A stretch of DNA of 13,773 nucleotides from CAZTZY01 sp964617765 (GCA_964617765.1 CAZTZY010000079.1:1-13773), one strand, 5' to 3'. Counted from the first letter of the stretch, positions 6,384-13,773 are shown. The notes: generated by a model not told the origin, from the sequence alone. A program made the numbers and translations.

Positions 6384-7056
6384 TCAACATATACCCTGCG
6401 CCACGGACTGTACTTAATAAAGGCTTCTCGAAATCCTTGTCTATTTTTTGGCGTAATCGACTGACATGCACATCAATGACGTTAGTCTGAGGGTCAAAAT
6501 GGTATTCCCAGACATTTTCCAGCAACATGGTACGGGTAACAATTTGACCGGCATGCTTCATCAGATATTCCAGCAAACGGAATTCACGCGGTTGCAGATT
6601 GATATTTTTGCCTTCACGGGTCACTTTTTGGCTGAGCAAATCAAGTTCAAGATCGCCCACCTTCAGCCGGGTTGAAGGTAATGCATCTTTACGGCGCAAC
6701 AATACTTCAATACGTGCAATCAACTCTTCAATAGCAAAAGGCTTTACCAGATAATCATCACCACCAGCTTTCAAGCCTTTGATACGATCATCAACATCAC
6801 CCAAAGCGCTCAAAAACAATACCGGAACACTATTACCATTTGCCCTGACGGCCTCAACAATGCTTAAACCGTCACAACCAGGCAACATGCGATCGACAAT
6901 CATCAAATCGAAATGCTTGTCTATAGCCAACTGTTTACCGGCAATACCCTCTATGGCCTGCGTCACCGAGTAACCCAGCTTAGTCAGTCCATTGGCAATA
7001 AATTGGGAAACTTGAGCATCGTCTTCAATAAGTAATATCTTTACTAATTCTTGCAT
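6373..7056 (-). CDS. OmpR/PhoB-family response regulator
   Basis: This 227-residue cytoplasmic transcription factor has a receiver domain at about 5-118: acidic pocket Glu11-Asp12-Asp13, phospho-acceptor Asp55 in IVDRMLPG, switch Ser83 and Lys105 in YLVKPF. The winged-helix DNA-binding domain at about 130-225 has PREFRLLEYLMKHAG, VWEYHFDPQTNVIDVHVSRL and the closing TVRGAGYML. It is the first gene of a two-gene operon with the kinase. The upstream region on its strand carries repeated TCAAAC motifs (7087-7110), a possible self-regulation site. The targets are unknown; the divergent RDD and carbonic anhydrase genes are the nearest candidates. Confidence 0.94.
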   Translation of the reverse strand: MQELVKILLIEDDAQVSQFIANGLTKLGYSVTQAIEGIAGKQLAIDKHFDLMIVDRMLPGCDGLSIVEAVRANGNSVPVLFLSALGDVDDRIKGLKAGGDDYLVKPFAIEELIARIEVLLRRKDALPSTRLKVGDLELDLLSQKVTREGKNINLQPREFRLLEYLMKHAGQIVTRTMLLENVWEYHFDPQTNVIDVHVSRLRQKIDKDFEKPLLSTVRGAGYMLNDS

Positions 7057-7086
7057 GGCTAATCCCGGCTCTATAAAGGTTACTTC

Positions 7087-7110
7087 GTTTGAGTTTGAGT
7101 TTACGTTTCT
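7087..7110. repeat. Hexamer repeats GTTTGA/GTTTGA/GTTTAC/GTTTCT between regulator and RDD gene
   Basis: Four consecutive hexamers beginning GTTT occupy 7087-7110, the first two identical. They lie in the divergent promoter region, 31-54 bases before the regulator ATG and next to the proposed -35 of the RDD gene. They may be regulator binding half-sites, or simple-sequence noise. Confidence 0.5.
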
Positions 7111-7140
7111 TTGACCCGTTTAATCAACGACAAATTTTAT
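7111..7140 (+). promoter_or_regulatory. Candidate promoter of the RDD gene
   Basis: TTGACC at 7111-7116 is a good -35; TTTTAT at 7135-7140 is a fair -10 at 18 bases. A second possibility is the perfect TATAAT at 7188-7193, but it has no convincing -35 and would leave a leader of only about 17 bases. Confidence 0.3.
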
Positions 7141-7216
7141 CATGACGTTAAAGCTTAGATCAGCTTTCAGCAACATACCACAAAGGCTATAATTTTCTAA
7201 TTTAACAGGTATTACC

Positions 7217-7690
7217 ATGACTGAACAAGAACAACTCTCCACCCCCGGCCTACTGCGACGGATGGCAGCGATTTTTTATGATACGTGGCTGGTTTTTGCT
7301 CTATTACTGGCCTGTGTAGGCCTGATGATTTTAGTGCGTATTGGTATTGAGGGCTCTGATACTCTGGCAAAAGGTGAACCTGCCATCAACGGATTATGGC
7401 GAATCCCCACTTTTCTATTGATGCTTTTCACTTTGTGCCATTTTTATGTGTATTTCTGGATTAAAAATGGCCAAACACTCGGTATGCAAACCTGGCGCAT
7501 TCGTCTGGATAATGCCAATCACGAACGCATCAGTTTAAAACAGGCCTACATTCGATTTGCAGCTGCAGCTTTATCCCTGGCCTTCGCTGGCCTTGGTTTT
7601 CTATGGATGTATGTCGATAAGGATAAATTCAGCTGGCAGGACCGCCTTTCCGGATCACATCTGGTGCTTCTACCCAAAAGCAAAAAATAA
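7217..7690 (+). CDS. RDD-family small integral membrane protein
   Basis: The 157-residue product has the RDD signature: LLRRMAAIFYDTWLVFALLL (Arg then Asp22 in the first membrane segment), GQTLGMQTWRIRL at residues 85-97 and a closing QDRLSGSHLV near 141-150. Three or four hydrophobic segments are visible (about 22-42, 62-82 and 110-133). RDD proteins are widespread and mostly uncharacterised; a few have been linked to ion exchange, so no reaction is assigned. An AGG-type ribosome-binding site lies about 8 bases before the ATG. The carbonic anhydrase starts 70 bp downstream on the same strand with no clear terminator between, so the two may be co-transcribed. Confidence 0.9.
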   Translation: MTEQEQLSTPGLLRRMAAIFYDTWLVFALLLACVGLMILVRIGIEGSDTLAKGEPAINGLWRIPTFLLMLFTLCHFYVYFWIKNGQTLGMQTWRIRLDNANHERISLKQAYIRFAAAALSLAFAGLGFLWMYVDKDKFSWQDRLSGSHLVLLPKSKK

Positions 7691-7760
7691 GTTATGATGC
7701 AGCACGACTGAAAAGTCGAAATTTAAATCACTTACATCAACAATAATGAGAAAAACAAGA

Positions 7761-8408
7761 ATGTCGGCAACAGATACACTTATTGAAGGTTATAAACGTT
7801 TCAGGGAAGTATATTACGCAGACAACAAGGAAACCTTGCAACAGTTGGCCACTGAAGGCCAGTCACCAAAAATCTGTCTTATTTCTTGCTGCGACTCCCG
7901 CGTAGAACCCGCCATTATCCTGAATTGTGATCCGGGTGATTTGTTTGTTGTGCGTAATGTTGCCAATCTTGTTCCACCGTGTGAAATCAATGTCAGTGAT
8001 GACAGTTATCACGGCACCAGTGCAGCACTTGAATTCGCGGTCAATTCACTGGAAGTTGAAAGTATCATTGTTCTTGGTCATGCCCAGTGCGGCGGCATCA
8101 AGGCATTAATGGATAGACGCAATTCCCATGACAAACACAGCTTTATCCATAAATGGATGAGCCAGTTAACTGCAGTCAAGGAATCAATCTATAATGATTC
8201 CAACTACCAGAACCAGCAAGAACGCTACCATGCCTGTGAGGAATTGGGCATTGTACAATCATTGAATAATTTAATGACGTTTCCATGGATAGCCGAACGC
8301 GTTGCAACCGGCAAACTGGAGTTACATGGCTGGTATTATGATATTCGTAACGGCAAAATGTATGAATTGAATGCCGACACTCAGGAATTCAAGAAAATCG
8401 CCCTGTAA
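7761..8408 (+). CDS. Beta-class carbonic anhydrase
   Basis: This cytoplasmic zinc enzyme interconverts CO2 and bicarbonate. From the ATG at 7761 it has 215 residues; an in-frame ATG at 7746 would add MRKTR. The later start is preferred because MSATDTLIEGYKRFRE matches the usual N terminus; neither start has a strong ribosome-binding site. Zinc ligands are Cys43 and the Asp45-Arg47 dyad in SCCDSRV, and His107 and Cys110 in GHAQCGG. The C-terminal LHGWYYDIRNGKMYEL is the usual family ending. An extra Cys44 sits next to the first ligand. It supplies bicarbonate for carboxylases or helps pH balance. It follows the RDD gene by 70 bp and may share its transcript. All catalytic residues are present. 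Confidence 0.93.
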   Translation: MSATDTLIEGYKRFREVYYADNKETLQQLATEGQSPKICLISCCDSRVEPAIILNCDPGDLFVVRNVANLVPPCEINVSDDSYHGTSAALEFAVNSLEVESIIVLGHAQCGGIKALMDRRNSHDKHSFIHKWMSQLTAVKESIYNDSNYQNQQERYHACEELGIVQSLNNLMTFPWIAERVATGKLELHGWYYDIRNGKMYELNADTQEFKKIAL

Positions 8409-8435
8409 ATTCAATTTCCTCAGGCGGAAAGATAA

Positions 8436-8453
8436 ATCGGGCGCAAGCCCGAT
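8436..8453. terminator. Hairpin with GCAA tetraloop after carbonic anhydrase
   Basis: ATCGGGC (8436-8442) and GCCCGAT (8447-8453) form a perfect GC-rich 7-bp stem closed by GCAA, a stable GNRA loop. It begins 27 bases after the stop codon. No T run follows, so it may be a 3'-end stabiliser or weak terminator rather than a classical intrinsic terminator. Confidence 0.45.
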
Positions 8454-8600
8454 AGTCTCTAAACACTTCGATATCCTTATCTTTTGTCTGGTTTTTCATA
8501 AGCTTAATTAAAAGAATTTATCTTCTTGCCCTTTAAATTCATTCATCAATACCTATATAAATTACGTATATAAAAAAAATATTACTGGAGCAAAAAATTA

Positions 8601-9491
8601 ATGATGCGTATTGGCCTATTCCTGTTAACCAACCTGGCAATTGTGATTGTTGCCAGTATTACCCTGAGACTATTAGGTGTAGAAAGCTACCTGACCCAAA
8701 GTGGTGCCGGGCTGAACCTTACCTCGCTGCTTATCTACTGCGCAGTATTCGGTATGGCCGGTTCCATTATTTCGCTATTGCTATCCAAAACCATGGCAAA
8801 AATGTCTGCCCGCGTAAAAATCATCAAGGAACCTGCCAACGAAACAGAAAGATGGTTGATAAGTACCGTACAGGAATTATCGGAAAGAGCCGGTATTGGT
8901 ATGCCTGAAGTGGGTATATTCCCTGCTCAACAATCTAACGCATTTGCCACAGGCTGGAACAAGAACAGTGCTTTGGTGGCAGTCAGCGAAGGTATATTAC
9001 GCAACATGAGCCGTAGTGAAGTAAAAGCGGTGATTGGTCACGAAATTGCCCATGTTGCCAACGGCGATATGATTACCCTGTCTTTGATCCAGGGCGTTAT
9101 CAACACATTTGTCATGTTTTTCGCTCGTATCATTGGTACATTTATCGACCGCGCTATTTTCAAAAATGAACGCGGTCATGGTATGGGCTATTTCATGGTA
9201 GTGATGGTCACCGAAATGGTTCTGGGCATACTCGCATCCGCCATTGTCATGTGGTTCTCACGTCACCGTGAATACCGTGCTGATGCGGGTGGCGCTGCAC
9301 TGACTACACCTGCAGCCATGATTGGCGCACTCGAAGCACTGAAACGAGAATATGAATTACCTAACGAAATGCCAGACAGTCTGATGGCATTTGGTATCAG
9401 CAGTCATAAAGGTAGAGGTTTTGCCCAATTGTTTTCCAGCCATCCACCCCTGGATACACGTATCGCCGCATTGCGCACCATCAATGGCTAA
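8601..9491 (+). CDS. htpX: HtpX inner-membrane zinc metalloprotease
   Basis: This 296-residue M48-family protease is known to cleave damaged membrane proteins alongside FtsH. Its layout matches Escherichia coli HtpX (about 293 residues): opening MMRIGLFLLTNLA, two N-terminal membrane segments (about 5-25 and 42-62), zinc motif GHEIAHVANGD with His147, catalytic Glu148 and His151, two further hydrophobic segments (about 158-185 and 195-218), the third ligand Glu224 in FSRHREYRADAG, and the closing SSHPPLDTRIAALR. The start at 8601 rather than 8604 follows the conserved double Met and a GGAG at 8587-8590. In E. coli htpX answers to Cpx and heat shock; the AT-rich 190-bp upstream region shows no convincing sigma32 site. 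It appears monocistronic, with a hairpin after its stop. Confidence 0.96.
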   Translation: MMRIGLFLLTNLAIVIVASITLRLLGVESYLTQSGAGLNLTSLLIYCAVFGMAGSIISLLLSKTMAKMSARVKIIKEPANETERWLISTVQELSERAGIGMPEVGIFPAQQSNAFATGWNKNSALVAVSEGILRNMSRSEVKAVIGHEIAHVANGDMITLSLIQGVINTFVMFFARIIGTFIDRAIFKNERGHGMGYFMVVMVTEMVLGILASAIVMWFSRHREYRADAGGAALTTPAAMIGALEALKREYELPNEMPDSLMAFGISSHKGRGFAQLFSSHPPLDTRIAALRTING

Positions 9492-9504
9492 AACGCCTGA
9501 TCAC

Positions 9505-9537
9505 TCCGGTTCCAGCTTAAATGCAGGAACCGGATTT
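9505..9537 (+). terminator. Hairpin terminator after htpX
   Basis: TCCGGTTCC (9505-9513) pairs exactly with GGAACCGGA (9526-9534) around a 12-base loop, then a short TTT. It begins 13 bases after the htpX stop and lies between convergent genes. The stem is strong but the T tract weak. Confidence 0.6.
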
Positions 9538-9589
9538 CAGTATTTTAAATGGTTAATGACATACACTGAAAAACCTGCAAAGCCATTAA

Positions 9590-10585
9590 TTAAAGCAATG
9601 CCACATACAAATTTCTTGTACTAATTAATATTATCAGCAAACCCACAATAACCATCAGCTTTTTGGCTGACAAATAACGACATAACAGTGCGGCAAACGG
9701 AGCAGCAATTAAACCACCTGCTACCAACCCGGCAATTACCTGCCAATGCGTAAATGCACCCAACAAGGTAAATGATATTGCGCCTGCCAATGCCAGAAAA
9801 AACTCGGCAGCATTAACCGAACCAATGGTAGTACGTGGATCACGTCCTGTTCCTACGAGTGAAGTTGTCACTACCGGTCCCCAACCACCGCCACCCACAG
9901 AATCGACAAACCCGCCCAATACAGCTAGCCAATGCACATTTTTGGGTATCTCCCTGTGTTTCTTGCTTACGTGCCGCAAGGCTTTGTATAAAATATAACC
10001 CCCCATCAATAGCAAATAAGCCGACACATAGGGTTTGATCACATTGCCATCAATGCTCGTTATTACATAAGCACCTAACACTACACCTATAACACCAGGA
10101 ATAACCAGGCGCTTGAACAACGCTTTATCAACGTTACCAAAACGCCAGTGTGAAAAGCCTGAAAATCCGGTAGTAAATACTTCTGCCAAATGCACCGATG
10201 CTGTTGCAGCTCCTGGTGGTACGCCACTGGCTAGCAAAAAAGTATTGGCCGTAATGCCATAAGCCATACCTAATGCGCCATCGATCATTTGTGCAACCAA
10301 ACCCACCAGCAAGGCACCGATAAACAATTCGCTCTGCAAGCCCGTGGCAACCACATCAAGATAGCCTTGCCATGTAACCGGCAAAAACTGTTTTCCTAAT
10401 ACAATCAACGCAAATATCGTCAGCGGTATTCCCACCAGCAACAGTAGCTCGCGCAACCAGGGATGAGATGGCGGATGGACCACCTGCTCTTCGAGCGGAG
10501 GAATTCCCAGTAATTCATGTTCATGCTGTAACTCGGTAGCCTGTTGTTGTAATAACACATCGTGATCAAGCTGGCGTAATTTCAT
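9590..10585 (-). CDS. TauE/SafE-family membrane exporter (TSUP family) with N-terminal extension
   Basis: The product has 331 residues. The membrane core shows the duplicated family signature: AQMIDGALGMAYGITANTF (98-116) and GGFVDSVGGGGWGPVVTTSL (224-243). It also has SGVPPGAATASVHLAEVFTT (120-139), HWRFGNVD and TIGSVNAAEFF, typical of the subgroup annotated as sulfite exporter TauE/SafE. Members move sulfite, sulfonates or related sulfur and organic anions; the substrate here is not determined. About 8-9 hydrophobic segments are seen. The family is usually 250-270 residues. The excess is a polar N-terminal stretch of about 45 residues, rich in Gln, His and Glu (LLQQQATELQHEHELL), before the first membrane segment. 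The ATG at 10583-10585 has only a weak ribosome-binding site. It stands alone, with no sulfur-assimilation gene in view. Confidence 0.9.
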   Translation of the reverse strand: MKLRQLDHDVLLQQQATELQHEHELLGIPPLEEQVVHPPSHPWLRELLLLVGIPLTIFALIVLGKQFLPVTWQGYLDVVATGLQSELFIGALLVGLVAQMIDGALGMAYGITANTFLLASGVPPGAATASVHLAEVFTTGFSGFSHWRFGNVDKALFKRLVIPGVIGVVLGAYVITSIDGNVIKPYVSAYLLLMGGYILYKALRHVSKKHREIPKNVHWLAVLGGFVDSVGGGGWGPVVTTSLVGTGRDPRTTIGSVNAAEFFLALAGAISFTLLGAFTHWQVIAGLVAGGLIAAPFAALLCRYLSAKKLMVIVGLLIILISTRNLYVALL

Positions 10586-10758
10586 GGGGCTGTCTCGTTA
10601 TGTATAAACTGAATTAGAGTCTGCACCATAAATAAAATAGCCTCTCAATTGAAATATCGTTTTGTCATTTGCTTATCGCCAATTTGAATAAGCGTCGGGA
10701 TTTATCCATAAAGAACGATTTATCATGATATAAGTCAGATTTTCATTTCTCATCTCTC

Positions 10759-10767
10759 TGCTACACT
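10759..10767 (+). promoter_or_regulatory. Candidate extended -10 promoter for the beta-CASP gene
   Basis: TGCTACACT contains TG-N-TACACT, an extended -10, 39 bases before the ATG at 10806. The -35 is poor, as is usual for extended -10 promoters. A second option further upstream is TTGTCA (10662-10667) with TGAATA (10685-10690) at 17 bases. Confidence 0.35.
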
Positions 10768-10805
10768 GAAAAAAGTTTAATAACGACAGAATGTTAAGGA
10801 ATATT

Positions 10806-12209
10806 ATGGCAACGCTGACTTTTCTCGGCGCTTCTCAAGAAGTGACTGGCTCCTGTTATTTACTCGAATCCCCTGCTCTCGGGCGCGTTTTGCTCGATTG
10901 TGGCTTACAGCAAGGCGGTGATGTGATTGATCACCTGCACAAACAGGATTTTTCCTTTGCCCCGGCCAGTATCGATGCCGTCATTTTGTCGCACGCGCAT
11001 CTCGATCATTCGGGCATGTTACCCAAACTGGTACACCAGGGTTTTAATGGCCACATTTATTGCACAAAAGCAACGGCTGATCTGTTAGCCATCATGCTAA
11101 AGGATTCAACCGGCTTGTACGAACGTGATCTGGAACGTGAAAACAGGCATCGTATGCGTTCCGGCAAAAAATTACTGAAGGCTGAGTTCTCCCAGCAAGA
11201 TGTCAAAAAAGTACTATCGCTGTGCAAATCCACCAGTTATGAAACCCCGGTAGCCATCAAGAAAAAGGCCCATGTCACTTTTTATGATGCCGGCCACATT
11301 CTTGGTTCATCGATTGTCGAGATCATCATGGAGGAAAAAAGCATCAGTAAAACCCTGGTATTTTCCGGTGATCTTGGTAATAAAGAATCGGTTCTGATGA
11401 AGAATCCCGTCAAACTGACAACTGCCGATGTCGTTTTAATGGAGGGCACTTATGGCGACAGGAATCATCGCTGCCTGGAAGATACCCTGCATCAACTGGA
11501 AAATATTCTCAACGACACCTGGAAAAAAGGTGGTGTGGTGATGATACCGGCTTTTGCTGTGGGAAGAACCCAGGAACTGATTTTCCATCTGGGCTGTTTA
11601 TATCAACAAGGCAAACTCAATCATTGGGAAGTTTTCCTTGATAGCCCTATGGCCATCGCGGTAACCCAGGTTTATGACCATTGGTTAAAGATGTTAGATC
11701 CAGATGATATAAAACAGCTAAATAAAATGCATCGGCAATCTCTCGAACATTTTTTGCCCACATTGAAATTATCCGAAACACCGGAACAATCGATGGCGAT
11801 TAATCGCATTAAAAAAGGTGCGATAATTATTGCCGGTAGCGGCATGTGTACAGGCGGAAGAATTCGCCAGCATTTCAAGCACCGCATCTGGAACCGTAAC
11901 AACACTATTATTTTTGTCGGCTTTCAGGCCAACGGCACTCTGGGTCGCATTCTGGTTGATGGCAAAAAGAACATAAAAATGTTTGGTGAAGAATTTATCG
12001 TGCAAGCTGGCATCGAAACCCTCGGTTGTTTCTCGGCACATGCAGGGCAAGACGAATTGATTGAATGGGCCAGTCAATTTACCACTAATCCGCGATTGAT
12101 GTTGGTGCATGGCGAATCCAGGGCGCTCGATGTCCTTTCGGAAAAACTATGGGCAGATCATGGTATCGGTACTGAAATACCGCGACTGGGAAGCACGATT
12201 GCTTTCTAG
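10806..12209 (+). CDS. Beta-CASP metallo-beta-lactamase-fold ribonuclease-like protein
   Basis: The product has 467 residues. The start at 10806 is chosen over the in-frame ATG at 10791 because AAGGA (10796-10800) sits 5 bases before it and because MATLTFLGASQEVTGS is the usual N terminus. Metallo-beta-lactamase motifs are SHAHLDHSG (His63, His65, Asp67, His68), His164 in DAGHILGSS and Asp189 in FSGDLG. The beta-CASP insertion has motif A Glu213 in LMEGTYGDR, IPAFAVGRTQEL (247-258), SGMCTGGR (345-352), motif B His412 in FSAHAGQ and motif C His435 in LVHGE. Relatives include the RNA-cleaving CPSF73 and archaeal aCPSF families; bacterial members of this length are usually annotated as MBL-fold hydrolases and presumed RNA nucleases. 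All metal ligands are intact. It converges on the phosphoketolase-like gene across a 118-bp gap. Its RNA substrate is unknown. Confidence 0.92.
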   Translation: MATLTFLGASQEVTGSCYLLESPALGRVLLDCGLQQGGDVIDHLHKQDFSFAPASIDAVILSHAHLDHSGMLPKLVHQGFNGHIYCTKATADLLAIMLKDSTGLYERDLERENRHRMRSGKKLLKAEFSQQDVKKVLSLCKSTSYETPVAIKKKAHVTFYDAGHILGSSIVEIIMEEKSISKTLVFSGDLGNKESVLMKNPVKLTTADVVLMEGTYGDRNHRCLEDTLHQLENILNDTWKKGGVVMIPAFAVGRTQELIFHLGCLYQQGKLNHWEVFLDSPMAIAVTQVYDHWLKMLDPDDIKQLNKMHRQSLEHFLPTLKLSETPEQSMAINRIKKGAIIIAGSGMCTGGRIRQHFKHRIWNRNNTIIFVGFQANGTLGRILVDGKKNIKMFGEEFIVQAGIETLGCFSAHAGQDELIEWASQFTTNPRLMLVHGESRALDVLSEKLWADHGIGTEIPRLGSTIAF

Positions 12210-12234
12210 TGTAAGTAAGACAGGCCTTAGTTAG

Positions 12235-12253
12235 GGTCGGTTTGGAACCGACC
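12235..12253. terminator. Palindromic hairpin between the convergent beta-CASP and phosphoketolase genes
   Basis: GGTCGGTT (12235-12242) and AACCGACC (12246-12253) form a perfect 8-bp stem with a 3-base loop. It lies 25 bases after one stop codon and 74 bases beyond the other. Without a T tract on either side it may be a REP-like element or a processing barrier rather than a classical terminator. Confidence 0.45.
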
Positions 12254-12327
12254 GCTATGTATAAACAATGGAAATCCGGCGTATTTCTCCTGAGAGGATT
12301 CGAATGACATGGATAAGAATCTTTCCC

Positions 12328-13773
12328 TCAAAGATCCAGTAATCGCCTGCCAGTCTCAACAAGCTGTACCGCTGATTGACCATTGGCAAACAACATACCC
12401 TGCACATCCAGGGTGCCGCCACGATTCGCGTAACCCAGAAAACAACTCTTTGCACGGCCTGTATCCAGACGCCTTAATACTCCCGTTATCAACTCCGCAC
12501 GGGTATGGCAAACAAACACCCGGTTTGTCACTTCAGGAATAATCGCAGAAATGGCTTTATCATTGTGCACATATCCGGCCTCGAGGGTATCGCGCGGAAT
12601 ACGGAACCTTCCGGGCTCGATAACAGCGACTACTGAACAGCCTATACCTTGATCACGCAATTTTTTTGCAGCCAGGATAGCGGATTCCAGCTGGTAAGCG
12701 CCAATGGCTATGAACTGTATTTTTGCATTGGCATCATGGCTCACCACAAATGCCCCCTGTTTAACCGCCAAACGCGCTTGCTGTGTTGCGCACACAACCG
12801 GCGTGACTGATTTGGAAATCACCATCGTGGCAATGCGCCCACGCTGTTGATACAGGCTTTCCATCACCGCTACTGCCGAATTGGCATCAAACGGAAAATA
12901 CACCGGAGCCACATCGGCCATTTCGCCCAGCCAGGCTTCGCTTAAAGTAGGGTCTTGATGCGATTGTTCATTCTTGCCGTTTTCCCACGTATGCGATGTC
13001 ACTATGACCGGCACGCTTAACCAGTTCAGTGGCCGCCCGGCTTCTTTTAAATGCCGCGCAAAAATCACTTCCTGGCGCATGGCACCGAGCATTTTTACCG
13101 CAAATGCTTCATAACTTACCACCAGGTTAATACCCTGTTTATTGGCTAATGCCGCACTGGCCACCGCTTCTTCATTCAATGCCGTAACCACTGAACCTGT
13201 CAGTGATTCAGACAAATGCGCTTCCGGCGAAGTAACACGGTGTTGCAATAAATCCAGGGTTTTATTCATGCGATTGCTGCGCATTTCATCGGGATTGCCG
13301 ATGCGCACACGATGCTGTGGATTGGCTTTTACCAGAGCCTCAAACCACACATCTACTTGTGCCATTGGCGCAATACATTCACCCACTTCAGCTTCCTTGA
13401 TTGCAGGCATTGTTGCCGCCGCCACCTGCAACTGCCGCAAACAATGATCTTTCTCGGCGACACGTTGTGATTGCGGGTGATTTTTCAAGGCACTCATTGC
13501 CTGCTGCAAATCTTCTAACGGCACATATAATTGGCGACAACCTTCATTGAACTGTTGTTGCGAGGCAAGATCATGATGTGGATTACCCGCCAGCGGCAAA
13601 TTATGTGCGGCATTGGTGCCAGAACCAGGGAAACCATAACCTTTCACCGTTTCAGCAATGGCATAAGGTAACGGTACGGGATAGGTATTTTCCCCATTCT
13701 TGATGGCTTCATGTTGTGCCTTCAAAGTTTGTGCCATGTGGATAATGGCCCAGGCAAACGCAGCAGGATCACG
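12328..13773 (-). CDS. Divergent phosphoketolase-like thiamine diphosphate enzyme, C-terminal 481 codons
   Basis: The minus-strand frame ends in TGA at 12328-12330 and stays open to the right edge; an ATG at 13737 is internal, since RDPAAFAWAIIH precedes it in frame. In the numbering from that Met, family signs are GYGFPGSGTNAAHNLPLAG (33-51), VRIGNPDEMRSNRM (144-157), VSYEAF (207-212), SHTWENGKNEQSHQDPT (248-264) and VISKS (306-310). These match the pyrimidine-binding and C-terminal domains of xylulose-5-phosphate/fructose-6-phosphate phosphoketolases, which split the sugar phosphate to acetyl phosphate and an aldose phosphate. The sequence is clearly divergent: the segment before YEAF lacks the GYLLTGRHG-like stretch I recall from classical enzymes, so the catalytic Glu is uncertain. 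Some relatives carry other names, such as xylulose-5-phosphate epimerase-like. Full length is probably near 780-800 residues. Family placement is fairly sure, the reaction less so. Confidence 0.85.
   Translation of the reverse strand, partial: RDPAAFAWAIIHMAQTLKAQHEAIKNGENTYPVPLPYAIAETVKGYGFPGSGTNAAHNLPLAGNPHHDLASQQQFNEGCRQLYVPLEDLQQAMSALKNHPQSQRVAEKDHCLRQLQVAAATMPAIKEAEVGECIAPMAQVDVWFEALVKANPQHRVRIGNPDEMRSNRMNKTLDLLQHRVTSPEAHLSESLTGSVVTALNEEAVASAALANKQGINLVVSYEAFAVKMLGAMRQEVIFARHLKEAGRPLNWLSVPVIVTSHTWENGKNEQSHQDPTLSEAWLGEMADVAPVYFPFDANSAVAVMESLYQQRGRIATMVISKSVTPVVCATQQARLAVKQGAFVVSHDANAKIQFIAIGAYQLESAILAAKKLRDQGIGCSVVAVIEPGRFRIPRDTLEAGYVHNDKAISAIIPEVTNRVFVCHTRAELITGVLRRLDTGRAKSCFLGYANRGGTLDVQGMLFANGQSAVQLVETGRRLLDL

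Noticed and set aside
8521..8572. Possible sigma32 heat-shock promoter before htpX (CTTGCCC with a CCTATAT-like -10)
   Set aside because: Both boxes match poorly and the spacing, about 19 bases, is too long for a sigma32 promoter.
12290..12315. GGATTCGAA resembling a tRNA T-loop
   Set aside because: The flanking bases cannot form a T-stem and no acceptor, D or anticodon arms are found nearby.
12292..12342. Very short open frame of 12 codons after an AGAGGA-like sequence, plus-strand ATG at 12304
   Set aside because: It runs into the end of the phosphoketolase gene on the other strand and is too short to support; the purine run can occur by chance.

Overview
The window looks like chromosomal DNA of a gammaproteobacterium, probably marine or aquatic. 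The evidence is moderate GC content, a proteobacterial-type beta-carbonic anhydrase, an HtpX very close in layout to the Escherichia coli protein, an AraC regulator with an arabinose-binding-like N-terminal region, and a thiolase typical of fatty-acid-degrading marine gammaproteobacteria. No rRNA, tRNA, transposase, phage gene or CRISPR array is visible. Family placement rests on motifs read by eye; nothing was searched.

Left part (1-3920): the N-terminal 208 codons of an acetyl-CoA acetyltransferase (thiolase) run off the left edge on the minus strand. A 359-bp gap follows, then a small exported protein extremely rich in Met and His (984-1451) with a good hairpin-plus-T-run terminator. Next is an APC-family amino acid permease (1641-2858). 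An AraC-family regulator (2862-3920) faces it tail to tail with only 3 bp between the stop codons.

Middle (4051-8408): a hypothetical protein with a compact N-terminal domain and a C-terminal tail of four near-27-residue Pro-rich repeats; then, on the minus strand, a response regulator and histidine kinase whose genes overlap by 11 bp; then, divergently, an RDD-family membrane protein and a beta-carbonic anhydrase.

Right part (8601-13773): the membrane zinc protease HtpX, a TauE/SafE-family anion exporter with a long N-terminal extension (minus), a beta-CASP metallo-beta-lactamase-fold nuclease (plus), and the C-terminal 481 codons of a divergent phosphoketolase-like thiamine diphosphate enzyme (minus) that runs off the right edge. 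Intergenic hairpins separate several of these units.

Most genes appear to be separate transcription units; the two-component pair is the only clear operon. I see no convincing complete new system. The best candidates for unfamiliar biology are the Pro-rich repeat protein, the Met/His-rich exported protein with a perfect dyad at its likely promoter, and the beta-CASP/phosphoketolase pairing at the right end.
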